The position numbers and the translations under genes are program-made. This document shows positions 45,519-54,927 of a DNA stretch of 64,000 bases, in pieces (positions within the stretch are counted from its first letter, which is position 1; each line of letters starts with the position of its first letter). The notes under the pieces were generated by a model. The model saw only the letters and a list, made by a program, of their open reading frames with translations, searched no databases and was not told where the DNA came from. The stretch is from an uncultured Verrucomicrobiae bacterium (GTDB lineage Bacteria; Verrucomicrobiota; Verrucomicrobiia; Limisphaerales; AAA164-E04), in contig CALSPN010000022.1 in assembly GCA_943788245.1 (NCBI GenBank), positions 124,001 to 188,000 on the forward strand, read 5' to 3'.

Positions 45519-46982
45519 ATGCCACGACGACAGTCATCTCAATGGGAGTTCGAGAATCTCTTTGCCTCCGAGGGGAAAGAGATTCCTGTGAAGTCGAAAA
45601 AGGCTTCCCAGCCTGTTCAACCTGAAAAGCCAGCGGTGCTGACAGTAGGGGATTTGACTCGAAAGATTCGCAATCTGCTCGAGGGGGGATTTCGATCCAT
45701 CCATGTCTCGGGTGAGATCAGTAATTTTAGGGCTCAAAGCTCTGGCCATTGTTATTTTACCCTCAAGGATGGAGATGCTCAATTGTCCTGTGTGCTTTTT
45801 CGGGGAGAACGTGTTTCACATCGAGAGCAGTTACAACAGGGAGTCAAATTGGTGCTGAAAGGCGACATTTCGGTGTACATGCCACGTGGCCAGTATCAGC
45901 TCATCGTCAGGGGGATTGAGCTGGATGGCGTGGGTGCTCTGCAATTGGCTTTTGAAAAATTAAAGAAGAAGCTCAAGGATGAGGGGCTTTTTGATGCGGA
46001 ACGAAAACGTTTACTCCCGAAATATCCCAGTCGAATCGGTGTTGTCACGTCCTCAAGTGGGGCGGCGGTACGCGATGTTGCGCATGTTCTTGGTCGGCGT
46101 CATCCCGGGCTCAAATTGGTAATAGCCAGCTGTCGAGTGCAAGGCCAGGGGGCAGCTGAGGAAATTGCTTCTGCAATTGGTCTACTCAACGAATGGCATG
46201 TGGGAAATCATGAATCATCTCAGTTGGACCTGATCCTTGTCACCCGTGGTGGGGGCAGTCTGGAGGATCTGTGGGCTTTCAATGAAGAGATTGTGGCACG
46301 TGCCCTCGCAGCATCAGCCTTACCTGTGATATCTGCTGTTGGTCATGAAATTGATTTTACCATCAGTGATTTTGTGGCAGATGCCAGAGCAGCCACTCCT
46401 AGTGCGGCTGCCGAATTGATTTCCGAAGGGGCAATGGCAGTAAGTCACTTTCTCGTTGAAGTGCACGATCGTATGGCAAGTGCTCTACAGTCCTTTTGTG
46501 CGCAGGCCATGATACATCTTGAGCAAGTCGGACGCCGCCTTGATTATCTCCATCCGCGGCGAGTCACGGAACGGCATGCGCAGCATCTGGATGACTTACA
46601 GGATAGACTGAACCGTGCAGCCAGGCATCATTTGTATCTTTTGAAAGAACGTTTTCAGCAAAACAAAGGTTTGATGAGGACGCTACATCCGGATCGCCAA
46701 CTTGTAGAACAAGCCGGGCAATTCACTCGGATTCAGAGGCAGTTTCTGGTCGCTGTCACGACTGGTGTGGCGCAAAATCAACATCACCTGAAACAAGTAT
46801 CGGCTGAGCTCAAGTTATTGGGCCCTGTCCAAGTCCTTTCGCGTGGGTATTCGATTTCACAAGCAGTTGAAACAGGTGAAATCATCAAATCAGACGCGGA
46901 TTTGAAAACGAATGATCTAGTCAAAACACATGTTTTCAAGGGTGATTTCTTGAGTCGAGTTGAACGCCGGCCCTCTTCTTGA
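45519..46982 (+). CDS. xseA: Exodeoxyribonuclease VII large subunit
   Basis: 487 residues, slightly longer than usual because of a 35-residue N-terminal extension. OB-fold domain: VGDLTRKIRNLLEGGFRSIHVSGEISNF, GHCYFTLKD; nuclease core: PSRIGVVTSSSGAAVRDV, RRHPGLKLVI, LVTRGGGSLEDLWAFNEE, SAVGHEIDFTISDFVADARAATPSAAAEL; C-terminal GPVQVLSRGYSI. With XseB it degrades single-stranded DNA in repair. No xseB follows within the window. A hairpin terminator lies just downstream. Confidence 0.95.
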   Translation: MPRRQSSQWEFENLFASEGKEIPVKSKKASQPVQPEKPAVLTVGDLTRKIRNLLEGGFRSIHVSGEISNFRAQSSGHCYFTLKDGDAQLSCVLFRGERVSHREQLQQGVKLVLKGDISVYMPRGQYQLIVRGIELDGVGALQLAFEKLKKKLKDEGLFDAERKRLLPKYPSRIGVVTSSSGAAVRDVAHVLGRRHPGLKLVIASCRVQGQGAAEEIASAIGLLNEWHVGNHESSQLDLILVTRGGGSLEDLWAFNEEIVARALAASALPVISAVGHEIDFTISDFVADARAATPSAAAELISEGAMAVSHFLVEVHDRMASALQSFCAQAMIHLEQVGRRLDYLHPRRVTERHAQHLDDLQDRLNRAARHHLYLLKERFQQNKGLMRTLHPDRQLVEQAGQFTRIQRQFLVAVTTGVAQNQHHLKQVSAELKLLGPVQVLSRGYSISQAVETGEIIKSDADLKTNDLVKTHVFKGDFLSRVERRPSS

Positions 46983-46992
46983 AATCTCCAGG

Positions 46993-47045
46993 ATGCTCTA
47001 CTACGCATTGCGAATGCATGGTAGAGCATTGATATGCATTTTTTT
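46993..47045 (+). terminator. Likely terminator after xseA
   Basis: ATGCTCTAC (46993-47001) pairs perfectly with GTAGAGCAT (47021-47029); a second inner stem GCATT/AATGC (47005-47009, 47013-47017) sits in the loop. A T-run (47039-47045) follows after ten bases, farther than usual, so termination may be partial. Confidence 0.5.
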
Positions 47046-47243
47046 CTGATATTTCAGGTGTTTTTTGTGATATGTCATAACTACATGCTGTACACAGTAT
47101 AATATGTTTTGCTTTCGATGTGAAAATGCCGCAAAGGGTTTAGTAAATACTTAAGTTCTAGGAAAAGATACTCTGATGTCGGTTTTAAGTAACAATTGGC
47201 ATTTTTGGCATTCTGAGTGCTGTTATGCCCTTTTATAAAGCTA

Positions 47244-48254
47244 ATGCCTGCAGATAAACTACCATCCACCCACTTCGACCAGTCATTTGGAAATGCGACT
47301 GAGGTTTTTGGGAGCCTGGAGACCTTGACACGGGGTGAGCAGCAAGCTCTATCTGCAGCTGAGGATCATCAGGAGCGAAATAATGGAACACTAATCTTCC
47401 TGACCTGTGGTGTTTTCACCATGGTTGCTGCATCCCTTCTCGCTTTAATCTCTCTTGTTGCGGTGAAATCCTTGTTTTTGCCTCAAATGAGCCAAACTGA
47501 GGCATTAGGTGGGTATCCTGGAGAATACCAGAATCTTGCGTTTGAAGATGATCTTGAAATTTCTGCAACAGAATTTGCGAACGTTAAGAGTAAGTTGCAT
47601 CGTTTTTTTTCTCTCGCTCTAAGTGGTAAAGCTCAGAAGCCGATCAAATTGGGAGAAAAGGAAGTGAATGCAATTTTAAAGTATGATTCCCGACTAGGAG
47701 GCTCGCGCAATACCACATTAATCAAAATCAAAAAAAACCGGATTCAGGCTTTTTTTAACATCAACTTAATGGATGCAAATTTTCTCTCAAGGGAATCTAT
47801 TATATCCAGAGGAAACGCGTCATTCCGCGCAGGCATGCTGGACGGGCAGTTACAACTGAATTTGGATTCCCTGCACCTCAATAATAAAAACATGCTTCGC
47901 TGGTTGCATCGAATTCACAACTTAAGTTTGCGCCAAATAGCATCGAATGGGCTCAAAAGGATCGCTAAGATTCCCATGGGCTGGATCGGTAAAGATGTCA
48001 AAATCCGAACAGGTACCAAACCTGTTAAAATACATCTCACCTTTTCTGATGACCCAACAGGTGAGATGTTTGAATCGATCAGCTACCAGGGAAATAGTGT
48101 CATGAATTCCATTTTTGGGCCTCTTCAAAAGCATACTTTCAATCGTATATTCAAAGTCCATTCACGTTTGCATGATCTAGCTCTCGCTCTGAACCGTGTG
48201 GAAGTTAATGATGGGCATATCATCCTTTATCCTAGAATGGGTAGCACGAAGTGA
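47244..48254 (+). CDS. Unknown protein with one membrane helix
   Basis: 336 residues from ATG 47244 (a GTG at 47217 would add nine). A soluble, acidic N-terminus of about 45 residues, one strong transmembrane helix (about 48-75, LIFLTCGVFTMVAASLLALISLVAVKSL), then a soluble domain that is basic and rich in Leu, Asn and Lys (KLGEKEVNAILKY, GQLQLNLDSLHL, KIRTGTKPVKIHLTFSD). This last part has repeated beta-strand patterns as in proteins that lie along the membrane (AsmA- or LolA-like), but I cannot assign a family. Isolated between xseA and the ilv leader. Confidence 0.7.
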   Translation: MPADKLPSTHFDQSFGNATEVFGSLETLTRGEQQALSAAEDHQERNNGTLIFLTCGVFTMVAASLLALISLVAVKSLFLPQMSQTEALGGYPGEYQNLAFEDDLEISATEFANVKSKLHRFFSLALSGKAQKPIKLGEKEVNAILKYDSRLGGSRNTTLIKIKKNRIQAFFNINLMDANFLSRESIISRGNASFRAGMLDGQLQLNLDSLHLNNKNMLRWLHRIHNLSLRQIASNGLKRIAKIPMGWIGKDVKIRTGTKPVKIHLTFSDDPTGEMFESISYQGNSVMNSIFGPLQKHTFNRIFKVHSRLHDLALALNRVEVNDGHIILYPRMGSTK

Positions 48255-48328
48255 AAATACATCCTGGCTGAATTCGTTCATTTCCTGTTTGACCTGCCTT
48301 TTTAAGTTCGCTAAGATTTTGCAGTTAA

Positions 48329-48430
48329 ATGCACAGTAAAACACGACAGGTAAACTCCGGTTACAACGGCCTCCCACTCATTGAGGTAGTGGTGGTGGTC
48401 TTGCGAAAAGCCGGGGCTTGTCGAACTTAA
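48329..48430 (+). CDS. Branched-chain amino acid leader peptide upstream of ilvB
   Basis: 33 codons from ATG 48329 to TAA 48428. Residues 15-25 read Leu-Pro-Leu-Ile-Glu, then five Val, then Leu: ten of the eleven except Pro and Glu are the amino acids made by the pathway. This is the hallmark of ilv-operon leader peptides such as IvbL and IlvL of enterobacteria. The stop codon lies in the loop of the antiterminator stem and upstream of a T-run terminator, in the position required for ribosome-controlled attenuation. The Shine-Dalgarno sequence is weak (TAAG about 14 bases upstream), which is the main uncertainty. Confidence 0.8.
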   Translation: MHSKTRQVNSGYNGLPLIEVVVVVLRKAGACRT

Positions 48431-48480
48431 CACAGATTTTCGACAAAATCCCACGGCTGGCAACGGTCGTGGGTTTTTTT
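48410..48480 (+). promoter_or_regulatory. Attenuator: antiterminator/terminator switch of ilvB
   Basis: Terminator: CCCACG (48450-48455) pairs with CGTGGG (48468-48473), followed by seven T (48474-48480). Competing antiterminator: GCCGGGG (48410-48416) and TTGTCGAA (48418-48425) pair with TTCGACAA (48439-48446) and CCC-A-CGGC (48450-48457), 15 base pairs with a small internal loop and one bulge; this consumes the 5' arm of the terminator. A ribosome that reads through the Val/Leu codons to the TAA at 48428 would block the antiterminator and allow termination; one stalled at Val codons (48386-48400) would leave it free, allowing ilvB transcription. Confidence 0.8.
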
Positions 48481-48520
48481 ATGACTCAGGCATGTTGGCT
48501 GTTGAAACGATTAAACCGCA

Positions 48521-50407
48521 ATGAGCGATACCAAAACGAAAAAGCCAGGAATGGAAGTCCGTTCCCAAAACAAGGATAAATCCGAAATCGGCCCTACCAT
48601 GAGTGGTAGTGAAATTCTCGTAGCTGCTCTCGAGCGAGAAATGGTTGATACCATTTTTGCTTACCCGGGAGGCGCTAGCATGGAATTACACCAAGCTCTG
48701 ACCCGATCAGATAAAATACGTGTTATTCTTCCCAGGCACGAACAAGGAGGTGTATTTGCTGCAGAAGGTTACGCACGTGCTTCAGGCAGACCTGGAGTCT
48801 GTATGGCGACAAGTGGACCCGGTGCAACCAATTTGGTTACAGGGATAGCGGACGCATTCATGGATTCGACACCTTTGGTTGCCATTACTGGGCAAGTTCC
48901 TCAGGCCATGATTGGTAAAGGCGCCTTTCAAGAGACGGATTTCTTCGGGATGACGCTGCCTATCGTGAAGCACAGCTTTCTCATTACGGACATCGCCGAT
49001 ATACCACGTGTCGTTAAGGAGGCGTTTCATGTCGCTGTGACCGGAAGACCCGGGCCCGTCGTGATTGATCTTCCCAAAAATATTCAGCAAGCCAAGGCAC
49101 AGCCCGTTTTCCCCAAAACAGTCAGCATCCGTGGTTATGACCCCATGAGAAAAGCCAGCGACTTGGAGCTCAATGAAATCATAGGTCTGATACAAAAAGC
49201 AGAGCGTCCAGTGCTTTACGTTGGCGGAGGTATCATCAGTGGCGAAGCACATCATGAGCTTCGGGAACTCGTCAAATTGACTGGTATACCCGTGACCTCA
49301 ACTATCATGGGATGCGGGGCTTTCCCTGAGTCGGATCCCCTTTCATTGCGTTGGTTAGGTATGCACGGTGCAGCTTTTGCCAATTGGGCTGTCAGTGGTG
49401 AATTCAAGAAGGAAACGGATGCCGATGGTGAAGTCAAGGTCACTGAAGTTCATCCGGGTGCGGACTTGTTACTTGCCTTAGGCGTGCGTTTTGACGATCG
49501 AGTTACTGGCAAGGTGGAGAAATTTTGTGAAAATGGAACCATCGTTCATGTGGACATCGACGATTCCGAGCACAATAAAAATCGCAAAGTTCAATTACCC
49601 GTTGTCAGTGATGTGAAATACGCACTGGGGCGTCTGGTTGAAATGATCCGAGAACGTCCAATCCTAACATCATTTGATGCATGGCATCGACGCATTGAAG
49701 ACTGGAAAAAGCGTGGAGCATTTCGTTTTAACGTGAACGAAGAGGTCATGCGTTCACAGCATATGCTTGATCATTTACAAGGAATGGAGGATCAGGTGAT
49801 TCTTCCCCAAATGACCATTGACATGTTGTATGAACTTACTCAGGGCGATGCCATCGTTACAACCGGTGTTGGTCAGCACCAGATGTGGGCTGGACAATGG
49901 TACAAATACGATGAGCCACGTCGATATATCACGAGTGCAGGACTAGGCTCGATGGGATTTGGATATCCGGCAGCAATGGGAGCCAAGGTGGCCTGTCCTG
50001 ACAGGCAGGTGGTTGATATCGACGGTGATGGTTCGTTCCTGATGAACGTTCAAGAATTGGCGACGGCACATATTGAGAAAATTGCAGCAAAAGCCATCAT
50101 TTTGAATAACCAGCATCTAGGTATGGTCATGCAGTGGGAAGATCGATTCTATCAAGGTAATCGCGGAAATACCTACTTGGGAGACCCCGAAAACATGAAA
50201 GCCATCTACCCTGATTATGTGACCATGGCGAAAGGTTTTGGCGTGACATGTGAACGAGTGATGTTTCGCAAGGATCTAAAAGCTGCCATGCAGAGGATGC
50301 TGGACTCGGATCAACCGTATTTATTGGACGTAGTGGTACCTTATACGGAACATGTCCTTCCATTCATTCCTGCAGGGCACACTGTAGCAGATATGATTAT
50401 CTCATGA
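48521..50407 (+). CDS. ilvB: Acetolactate synthase large subunit (catalytic)
   Basis: 628 residues. ThDP-dependent enzyme: N-terminal PYR domain with [16 protein letters not shown] and the catalytic Glu in [19 protein letters not shown]; central FAD-binding domain ([26 protein letters not shown]); C-terminal PP domain with [18 protein letters not shown] and [11 protein letters not shown] (the GDG...NN metal/ThDP motif). It makes acetolactate and acetohydroxybutyrate, the first common step of Val, Leu and Ile synthesis. Controlled by the peptide-leader attenuator directly upstream. The regulatory subunit gene ilvN is not downstream; a terminator follows. ilvD of the window would act two steps later. 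Confidence 0.95.
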   Translation: MSDTKTKKPGMEVRSQNKDKSEIGPTMSGSEILVAALEREMVDTIFAYPGGASMELHQALTRSDKIRVILPRHEQGGVFAAEGYARASGRPGVCMATSGPGATNLVTGIADAFMDSTPLVAITGQVPQAMIGKGAFQETDFFGMTLPIVKHSFLITDIADIPRVVKEAFHVAVTGRPGPVVIDLPKNIQQAKAQPVFPKTVSIRGYDPMRKASDLELNEIIGLIQKAERPVLYVGGGIISGEAHHELRELVKLTGIPVTSTIMGCGAFPESDPLSLRWLGMHGAAFANWAVSGEFKKETDADGEVKVTEVHPGADLLLALGVRFDDRVTGKVEKFCENGTIVHVDIDDSEHNKNRKVQLPVVSDVKYALGRLVEMIRERPILTSFDAWHRRIEDWKKRGAFRFNVNEEVMRSQHMLDHLQGMEDQVILPQMTIDMLYELTQGDAIVTTGVGQHQMWAGQWYKYDEPRRYITSAGLGSMGFGYPAAMGAKVACPDRQVVDIDGDGSFLMNVQELATAHIEKIAAKAIILNNQHLGMVMQWEDRFYQGNRGNTYLGDPENMKAIYPDYVTMAKGFGVTCERVMFRKDLKAAMQRMLDSDQPYLLDVVVPYTEHVLPFIPAGHTVADMIIS

Positions 50408-50503
50408 GTACCTACTTACCCTGACGTTGACTCACTCTCCAACGTGGGTTCAGTTTCGGAGGTAATGATGGATGCGCACGGTCCTTTTCTCTTCTTCCAG
50501 CAA

Positions 50504-50540
50504 AAAAAACCCCTCGGAAAATTTTTCCAAGGGGTTTTTT
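50504..50540. terminator. Bidirectional terminator between ilvB and peroxidase genes
   Basis: AAAAAACCCC (50504-50513) pairs with GGGGTTTTTT (50531-50540), with an additional inner stem GGAAAAATTTTTCC. T-runs are present when read from either strand, so it can end both ilvB (plus) and the convergent peroxidase transcript (minus). Confidence 0.9.
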
Positions 50541-50558
50541 CATGAAGTTACCTAAATT

Positions 50559-51584
50559 TTATCGGCCTGTGCGTGATTTGTCTGTGAGTGAGCCTAGAAA
50601 GGCCAGGATGGATTCGGTCTGCTCAGTGGTTAATTCGAGACCTAACTGCATGTAGGCCATTTTTCGAACAGCAAAACCGAGGGTTGCTATGCCTCCATCA
50701 TGAAAATAAGGTCCGGTGATGGCTACGTTGCGAAGGGTCGGGACCTTGAACTTGTATTTATCATCTTCGTTGGCAGTGACGGCTTCACGTCCAATGTCGC
50801 TGAAATTCTCATATGGATGGACCAACCCAACTTTTTGATACACGGCTCCACCGAGTAAGGGTCCCGTATGACAAGTCGTACACCCAATACTGGTGAATGT
50901 CTCAAGGCCCTCGAGTTCCAAATCGCTCATGGCTTCGTCATCGCCACGCTGGAAATCATCGAAGCGATCCTTGGTAATCAGGGTGCGTTCGAAGGCAGCA
51001 ATGGCTTCGGCCATGTTGTCGTAGGTCAGAGCCGTTTCTGCACCAGGGAAGGCTTTAACGAAAAGAGCCCGATAGGTGTCATCCATACGCAGTCTGTCTA
51101 AAACAGCTTCCTCACTGGGCATCGCCATTTCCCCCGGGTTTAATACTGGACCTTTGGCTTGAGCCTGGAGATCCTCTGCTCGACCGTCCCAAAACTGAGA
51201 TAACTGAAAACCCGCATTCAGCACCGTAGGGGAATTGCGGTCTCCTACTCCACCGAAAGCACCCGTGGAACCTGGAGCGTTATCTACTCCTCCCAGACCT
51301 TGATCCACACGGTGGCATGAGTTGCATGAAATACTATTATTTTTGGAAAGCTGAGTATCAAAATAAAGTTTTTCACCTAGATGGCGGCGATGATCATTAT
51401 CTTCTTCCGAACCAGGCATCGCTGCAGGGAGGACGCCGAAGAAGGTGGTTGCCAATTCTCGAAGTTCAGCCTTTTTGGTTTTGTCGTATGCTGCTGCCTC
51501 ACCTGCGATCAAATATTCGCCAGTGGAGACCAAGCTGGCAGCAACAAAAGACACGTGTAATAAGTAGTTAAAGGTAGAGTTCAT
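50559..51584 (-). CDS. Di-heme cytochrome c peroxidase family protein
   Basis: 341 residues from ATG 51584, giving a signal peptide (YLLHVSFVAASLVSTGEYLIAG); the frame is open to 51704 but that part crosses the porin terminator. Two heme c sites: CNSCH at about residue 72 and CTTCH at about 234. Other family landmarks are LGEKLYFDTQLSKNNSISC, NSPTVLNAGFQLSQFWDGRA, FKVPTLRNVAITGPYFHDG. Periplasmic enzyme that reduces hydrogen peroxide, or a MauG-like oxidase. It is transcribed after the porin gene but a strong terminator separates them. Confidence 0.92.
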   Translation of the reverse strand: MNSTFNYLLHVSFVAASLVSTGEYLIAGEAAAYDKTKKAELRELATTFFGVLPAAMPGSEEDNDHRRHLGEKLYFDTQLSKNNSISCNSCHRVDQGLGGVDNAPGSTGAFGGVGDRNSPTVLNAGFQLSQFWDGRAEDLQAQAKGPVLNPGEMAMPSEEAVLDRLRMDDTYRALFVKAFPGAETALTYDNMAEAIAAFERTLITKDRFDDFQRGDDEAMSDLELEGLETFTSIGCTTCHTGPLLGGAVYQKVGLVHPYENFSDIGREAVTANEDDKYKFKVPTLRNVAITGPYFHDGGIATLGFAVRKMAYMQLGLELTTEQTESILAFLGSLTDKSRTGR

Positions 51585-51629
51585 TGTGCTACAGCATAAA
51601 CCGATCCTTGTGAGACTCAAGTGCCAGGT

Positions 51630-51661
51630 AAAAAAAAATCCCGCAGGAATATCCTGCGGGA
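51630..51661 (-). terminator. Rho-independent terminator after the porin gene
   Basis: On the minus strand CCCGCAGGA pairs with TCCTGCGGG (51652-51660 and 51640-51648), three-base loop, then A and nine T. A very strong terminator, in keeping with a highly expressed porin. Confidence 0.95.
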
Positions 51662-51684
51662 CGTGAAAGCAAATAAGAGTCTTC

Positions 51685-52818
51685 TTAGAAGCTATAAATA
51701 GCATTCAAGGTGAATGTGAGAATGTCATCATCACCACCGTAGAGACCATCACCATCTTCTTGGCTATCCCAGCGAACTTCAGCACGAGTAAGGACATTAT
51801 CCCACAGGTCATACTGAACAGTTCCGGTCAAGGACAACATTTCAGAGTCAACAGCAACACCGTTATTTGTTGCGTTGAAGAGAACGCCCTGATCACCATC
51901 AAGATACTCAATGCGGCCGTTCACGGACATCTTATCAGTGGCCTGATAGGAGATATATCCAGCCAAAATGTTCGCGTCACCACCATTACCGGTGATGTTT
52001 TGAATGTTATCCCAAGCAGCACCAAGCGCTAAACCATCAATCGGAGTAGGTATTGTAGATCCAACATATAGGTTCTGTTGCTCGTCACCACCGCCTCCAA
52101 ACTCCATGTATCCGACATAAACGGTCGCACCAGCCAATGCTCCGAAATTCTCAGGAGCTTCAACAGCAATAGACCCCATGTAGGAAATGTCAGAGGAATC
52201 AGCTGCACGGTCCGTGAGAACATTGGATCCAGTGTTGGCTACACCAAACTGAGCACTTACAAGATCGTTGATCTGGTAGCCGCCCAGCAAACCGGTGTGG
52301 TTAAAAGGCTGAAGATTATAAGCCATGTTACGGCTGTAGTTGGGGTTGTCGCGGTTGGAAAAACCTTCATAACCAATGATCGCATCAAAAACACCCATTT
52401 TGAGGTCCAGGCCATTGCCAACAGGAACACGTGTGTTTACGTATGCTTGACGGACAGCTACATCGTCAGCTTCGCCAGCGCCTGAAACACTGTATGCTGA
52501 AGCGTCAGGGCCGAATAACAAATCAACAGCATAGCCAGCCGCCCAATCGCTTTCGTCCAAAGGGCTTGCCAATGAAAGCTGAATGACGTCCAGGTTAATA
52601 CCGTTCATCTTATTTCCGCTCTGGTAAGGCACACGCCCATGCAGTGCTTGGTCTGCGCCTTTTTCGGAAATCGAAAGTGACGTATCCACAAACCCGCTAA
52701 GGGTTGTTTTTGAGAAAGCGGTCATCACGGCATTGCCGGCTTCTTCCGCTTGTGCGTTTTGTCCCAAACTAACCAGCCCTGCGGCGGCTAGTGCGACTGT
52801 CCATTTGTTAAGTTTCAT
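51685..52818 (-). CDS. Outer-membrane beta-barrel porin
   Basis: 377 residues. Signal peptide MKLNKWTVALAAAGLVSLG with cleavage after AQAE. The mature protein is a series of alternating amphipathic strands ending in Phe (TFTLNAIYSF), the outer-membrane insertion signal; TTLSGFVDTSLSI and DLKMGVFDAIIGYEGFSNRDNPNYS resemble the OmpL-like/BBP2 beta-barrel porins common in Verrucomicrobia. A good ribosome-binding site (GAGGAAC, five bases before ATG) and a strong terminator indicate high expression. General diffusion of small solutes is the likely role. Confidence 0.85.
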   Translation of the reverse strand: MKLNKWTVALAAAGLVSLGQNAQAEEAGNAVMTAFSKTTLSGFVDTSLSISEKGADQALHGRVPYQSGNKMNGINLDVIQLSLASPLDESDWAAGYAVDLLFGPDASAYSVSGAGEADDVAVRQAYVNTRVPVGNGLDLKMGVFDAIIGYEGFSNRDNPNYSRNMAYNLQPFNHTGLLGGYQINDLVSAQFGVANTGSNVLTDRAADSSDISYMGSIAVEAPENFGALAGATVYVGYMEFGGGGDEQQNLYVGSTIPTPIDGLALGAAWDNIQNITGNGGDANILAGYISYQATDKMSVNGRIEYLDGDQGVLFNATNNGVAVDSEMLSLTGTVQYDLWDNVLTRAEVRWDSQEDGDGLYGGDDDILTFTLNAIYSF

Positions 52819-53399
52819 ATCAGTTCCTCTAAGTTATTAACAAATTAGGCCCCCGGTTCCATTAGGGACCAGTGACCGCATTTGTTATAGCTTGGTGCAT
52901 TTTCTCAAAAGTGACAACTTTTTTTTGCGATTATTTCGTCTTAGCTTTGGGTGTGACGATCACTTGAATTGAACTTCCTAAGTTGGTTATCAAAGGTTTG
53001 CGGGGTTCTTGCAAACATCAGCACCACAGTTTTATCTCAAATCTGCCAAACTTTTGGTTTGTAGGAACATAAATTTCCACTTTGGCATGATAGGTATCAA
53101 CTAGAAAATGAGAATAGTTGGAACGCTGCCCTGACCCCGTCTTTGGAAATAACAAAGTCCGATGATGCCCCATGCTTCAGTGAGCCGTGTTTTCCTTTTG
53201 TGTTTTTCCAACAAACGTTTTATTCCCCATTACTTTCTTGATCCTCAACTTTACTTAATATAGTTTTTCCCAAGTTGTAAATATTTCCGTCCAGCTCTGC
53301 CCCCATTACGGTAGATACCATGGAATCTGATTGACATTATTAAAAAAAATTGCAGAATTATAACAAATCGAAATCACATCGATCACTGTAGGAGCATAT
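52819..53399. other. Long upstream region between porin and FecR-domain genes
   Basis: 581 bp between divergent genes. No coding frame seen. TATAAC is visible on the minus strand near 52880 as a possible -10 for the porin, and TTGACA at 53331 with TATAAC near 53360 on the plus strand, but both spacings are long. Two T-rich blocks (52919-52927, 53264-53270) are present. The length suggests regulated promoters or an untranslated leader. Confidence 0.4.
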
Positions 53400-54125
53400 A
53401 TGATTAACAAGACTCGTATCCAACCGAAACTCCTCCTGACGGCGATTACGCTGCTCACCATAGGACTTTGCGTGTCAACACACGCCGAAACAGCTAGTTT
53501 AACTGTCACCTCAGTTGACGGGCGTGCTACGTTTGACAACGGTAGCGGTGCTGCAGCAATTACCGAGGGCGCAACCTTGACTCCTGGCAGCATCATTAGC
53601 ACTGCCGAGGGTGGAGAAGTTACTCTGGCACTTGGCAATGACATCGGCTCAATGGTCGTTGATTCCAACACGACTGTCGTTGTGGATCGTCTGAGCATCG
53701 AGAAGACAGGTGCTGGTATCGTATCCGACACCCAGATTGACCTGCGTGACGGGAGCATTCTCGGTATAGTCAACAAGTTTTCTTCTGCACTTTCCAAGTT
53801 TGAAGTCAAAGTTCCCATGGGTGTCATCGGCATAGACGCAGGTGACGAGCAGACAAGTTACCAAATTTCCACCCCTGACAGGGTTGACGTTCTTGCCGGT
53901 TACGGTGTGTTTGTTTACACCAGAGATGGAGTTGTCAGAAGCGTTCGCATTGGAGGTGGTAATCAGTTCAACCCCACAACAGGAGGCATCACTCCGATCG
54001 CTCCAGAGGTAATCAACGATGTAAGTGTTAAGATCGCTGCATTGCCGGAAGGCGTCGTTACTCCTCCTACCGAAACGTTTACACGTCCTTTTAATTTCTT
54101 TATTTCCCCTTCCAAACAACAGTAA
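53400..54125 (+). CDS. Secreted FecR-domain protein
   Basis: 241 residues. Signal peptide (LLLTAITLLTIGLCVSTHAE). Residues about 30-150 match a FecR/iron-dicitrate-type beta domain: TVTSVDGRATFDNGSG, ITEGATLTPGSIISTAEGGEVTLALGNDIGS, VDRLSIEK, FEVKVPMGVIGIDAG. Unlike the classical FecR it has no cytoplasmic anti-sigma part and no membrane helix, and no FecI sigma factor or FecA receptor is nearby. In PVC bacteria such secreted FecR proteins are frequent and their role is not known. It is a single-gene transcript closed by a strong terminator. Confidence 0.85.
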   Translation: MINKTRIQPKLLLTAITLLTIGLCVSTHAETASLTVTSVDGRATFDNGSGAAAITEGATLTPGSIISTAEGGEVTLALGNDIGSMVVDSNTTVVVDRLSIEKTGAGIVSDTQIDLRDGSILGIVNKFSSALSKFEVKVPMGVIGIDAGDEQTSYQISTPDRVDVLAGYGVFVYTRDGVVRSVRIGGGNQFNPTTGGITPIAPEVINDVSVKIAALPEGVVTPPTETFTRPFNFFISPSKQQ

Positions 54126-54195
54126 AACCAGGGGAACTTCCGTTTGGGAGCGTTAACGACCTTATTTTAACCAATCTCAAATTATAAATTTTCAG

Positions 54196-54230
54196 CAAGG
54201 CCCTTTGGGAATTCCCAAAGGGCCTTTTTG
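54196..54230 (+). terminator. Rho-independent terminator after the FecR-domain gene
   Basis: AAGGCCCTTTGGG (54197-54209) pairs perfectly with CCCAAAGGGCCTT (54214-54226), loop AATT, then TTT. Thirteen base pairs; one of the strongest hairpins in the window. Confidence 0.95.
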
Positions 54231-54318
54231 TGCTTTCGCCTGTTGCAGCGCATGTTACTGAACCACACAATCAGATGGAGGTTATGCCTTATCCCAATAA
54301 TCCAGTCTAATCAAAGCC

Positions 54319-54927
54319 ATGGTAATCGATTTTGATCAACTCTCATCCAGTCAGGCGTATTTCACCATGACTCAGGCTATTATTCCCAGACCCATTGCAT
54401 GGGTTTTGAGCGATCATGGAAATGGAAAATTAAATCTAGCACCTTTTTCGTATTTTAACGCCGTATGTAGTCGTCCGCCAATGCTTTCGATCTCCATTGG
54501 ACATAAAAAGAACGGTTTAAAAAAAGATACCTGGGTGAATATTGAGGAACGCTCTCATTTCGTGGTTCATATTCCAAATACCCACGATGTTGATCCATTG
54601 CTTCAATCGTCTCGACCGCTTGATCATGGTATTTCAGAAGTCGAAGACACAAAATTAGACCTAGTGGCCTTTGATGGCTCACCTCTTCCGCGTGTCGAAT
54701 CAGCTCCTGTTGCTTTTTATTGCGAAAAGCACAGCATCATCCTGCTTGGTGATGGGCCTCAAGCTCTAGTTCTGGGAAAGATCAAACTCTTATTTCTAGA
54801 TGACAAAGTGGCATCGATCGAAGGAGATTCGCCAGTCCCATCTGTATGTGCCAAAGCAGTGAACCCATTGGCCCGTTTAGGGGCCGATGGATTTGCCAGC
54901 ATTGATGAACTAAAGGTAAGTTATTGA
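54319..54927 (+). CDS. Flavin reductase-like FMN-binding protein
   Basis: 202 residues of the flavin reductase/DIM6-NTAB split-barrel family: QAIIPRPIAWVLSDHGNGKLNLAPFSYFNAVCSRPPMLSIS is the conserved FMN-binding region (residues about 18-60), followed by DTWVNIEERSHFVVHIP and a C-terminal ARLGADGFASID. Such proteins bind FMN and transfer hydride or supply reduced flavin. Its stop overlaps the DAHP synthase stop by seven bases in convergent orientation. Confidence 0.9.
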   Translation: MVIDFDQLSSSQAYFTMTQAIIPRPIAWVLSDHGNGKLNLAPFSYFNAVCSRPPMLSISIGHKKNGLKKDTWVNIEERSHFVVHIPNTHDVDPLLQSSRPLDHGISEVEDTKLDLVAFDGSPLPRVESAPVAFYCEKHSIILLGDGPQALVLGKIKLLFLDDKVASIEGDSPVPSVCAKAVNPLARLGADGFASIDELKVSY

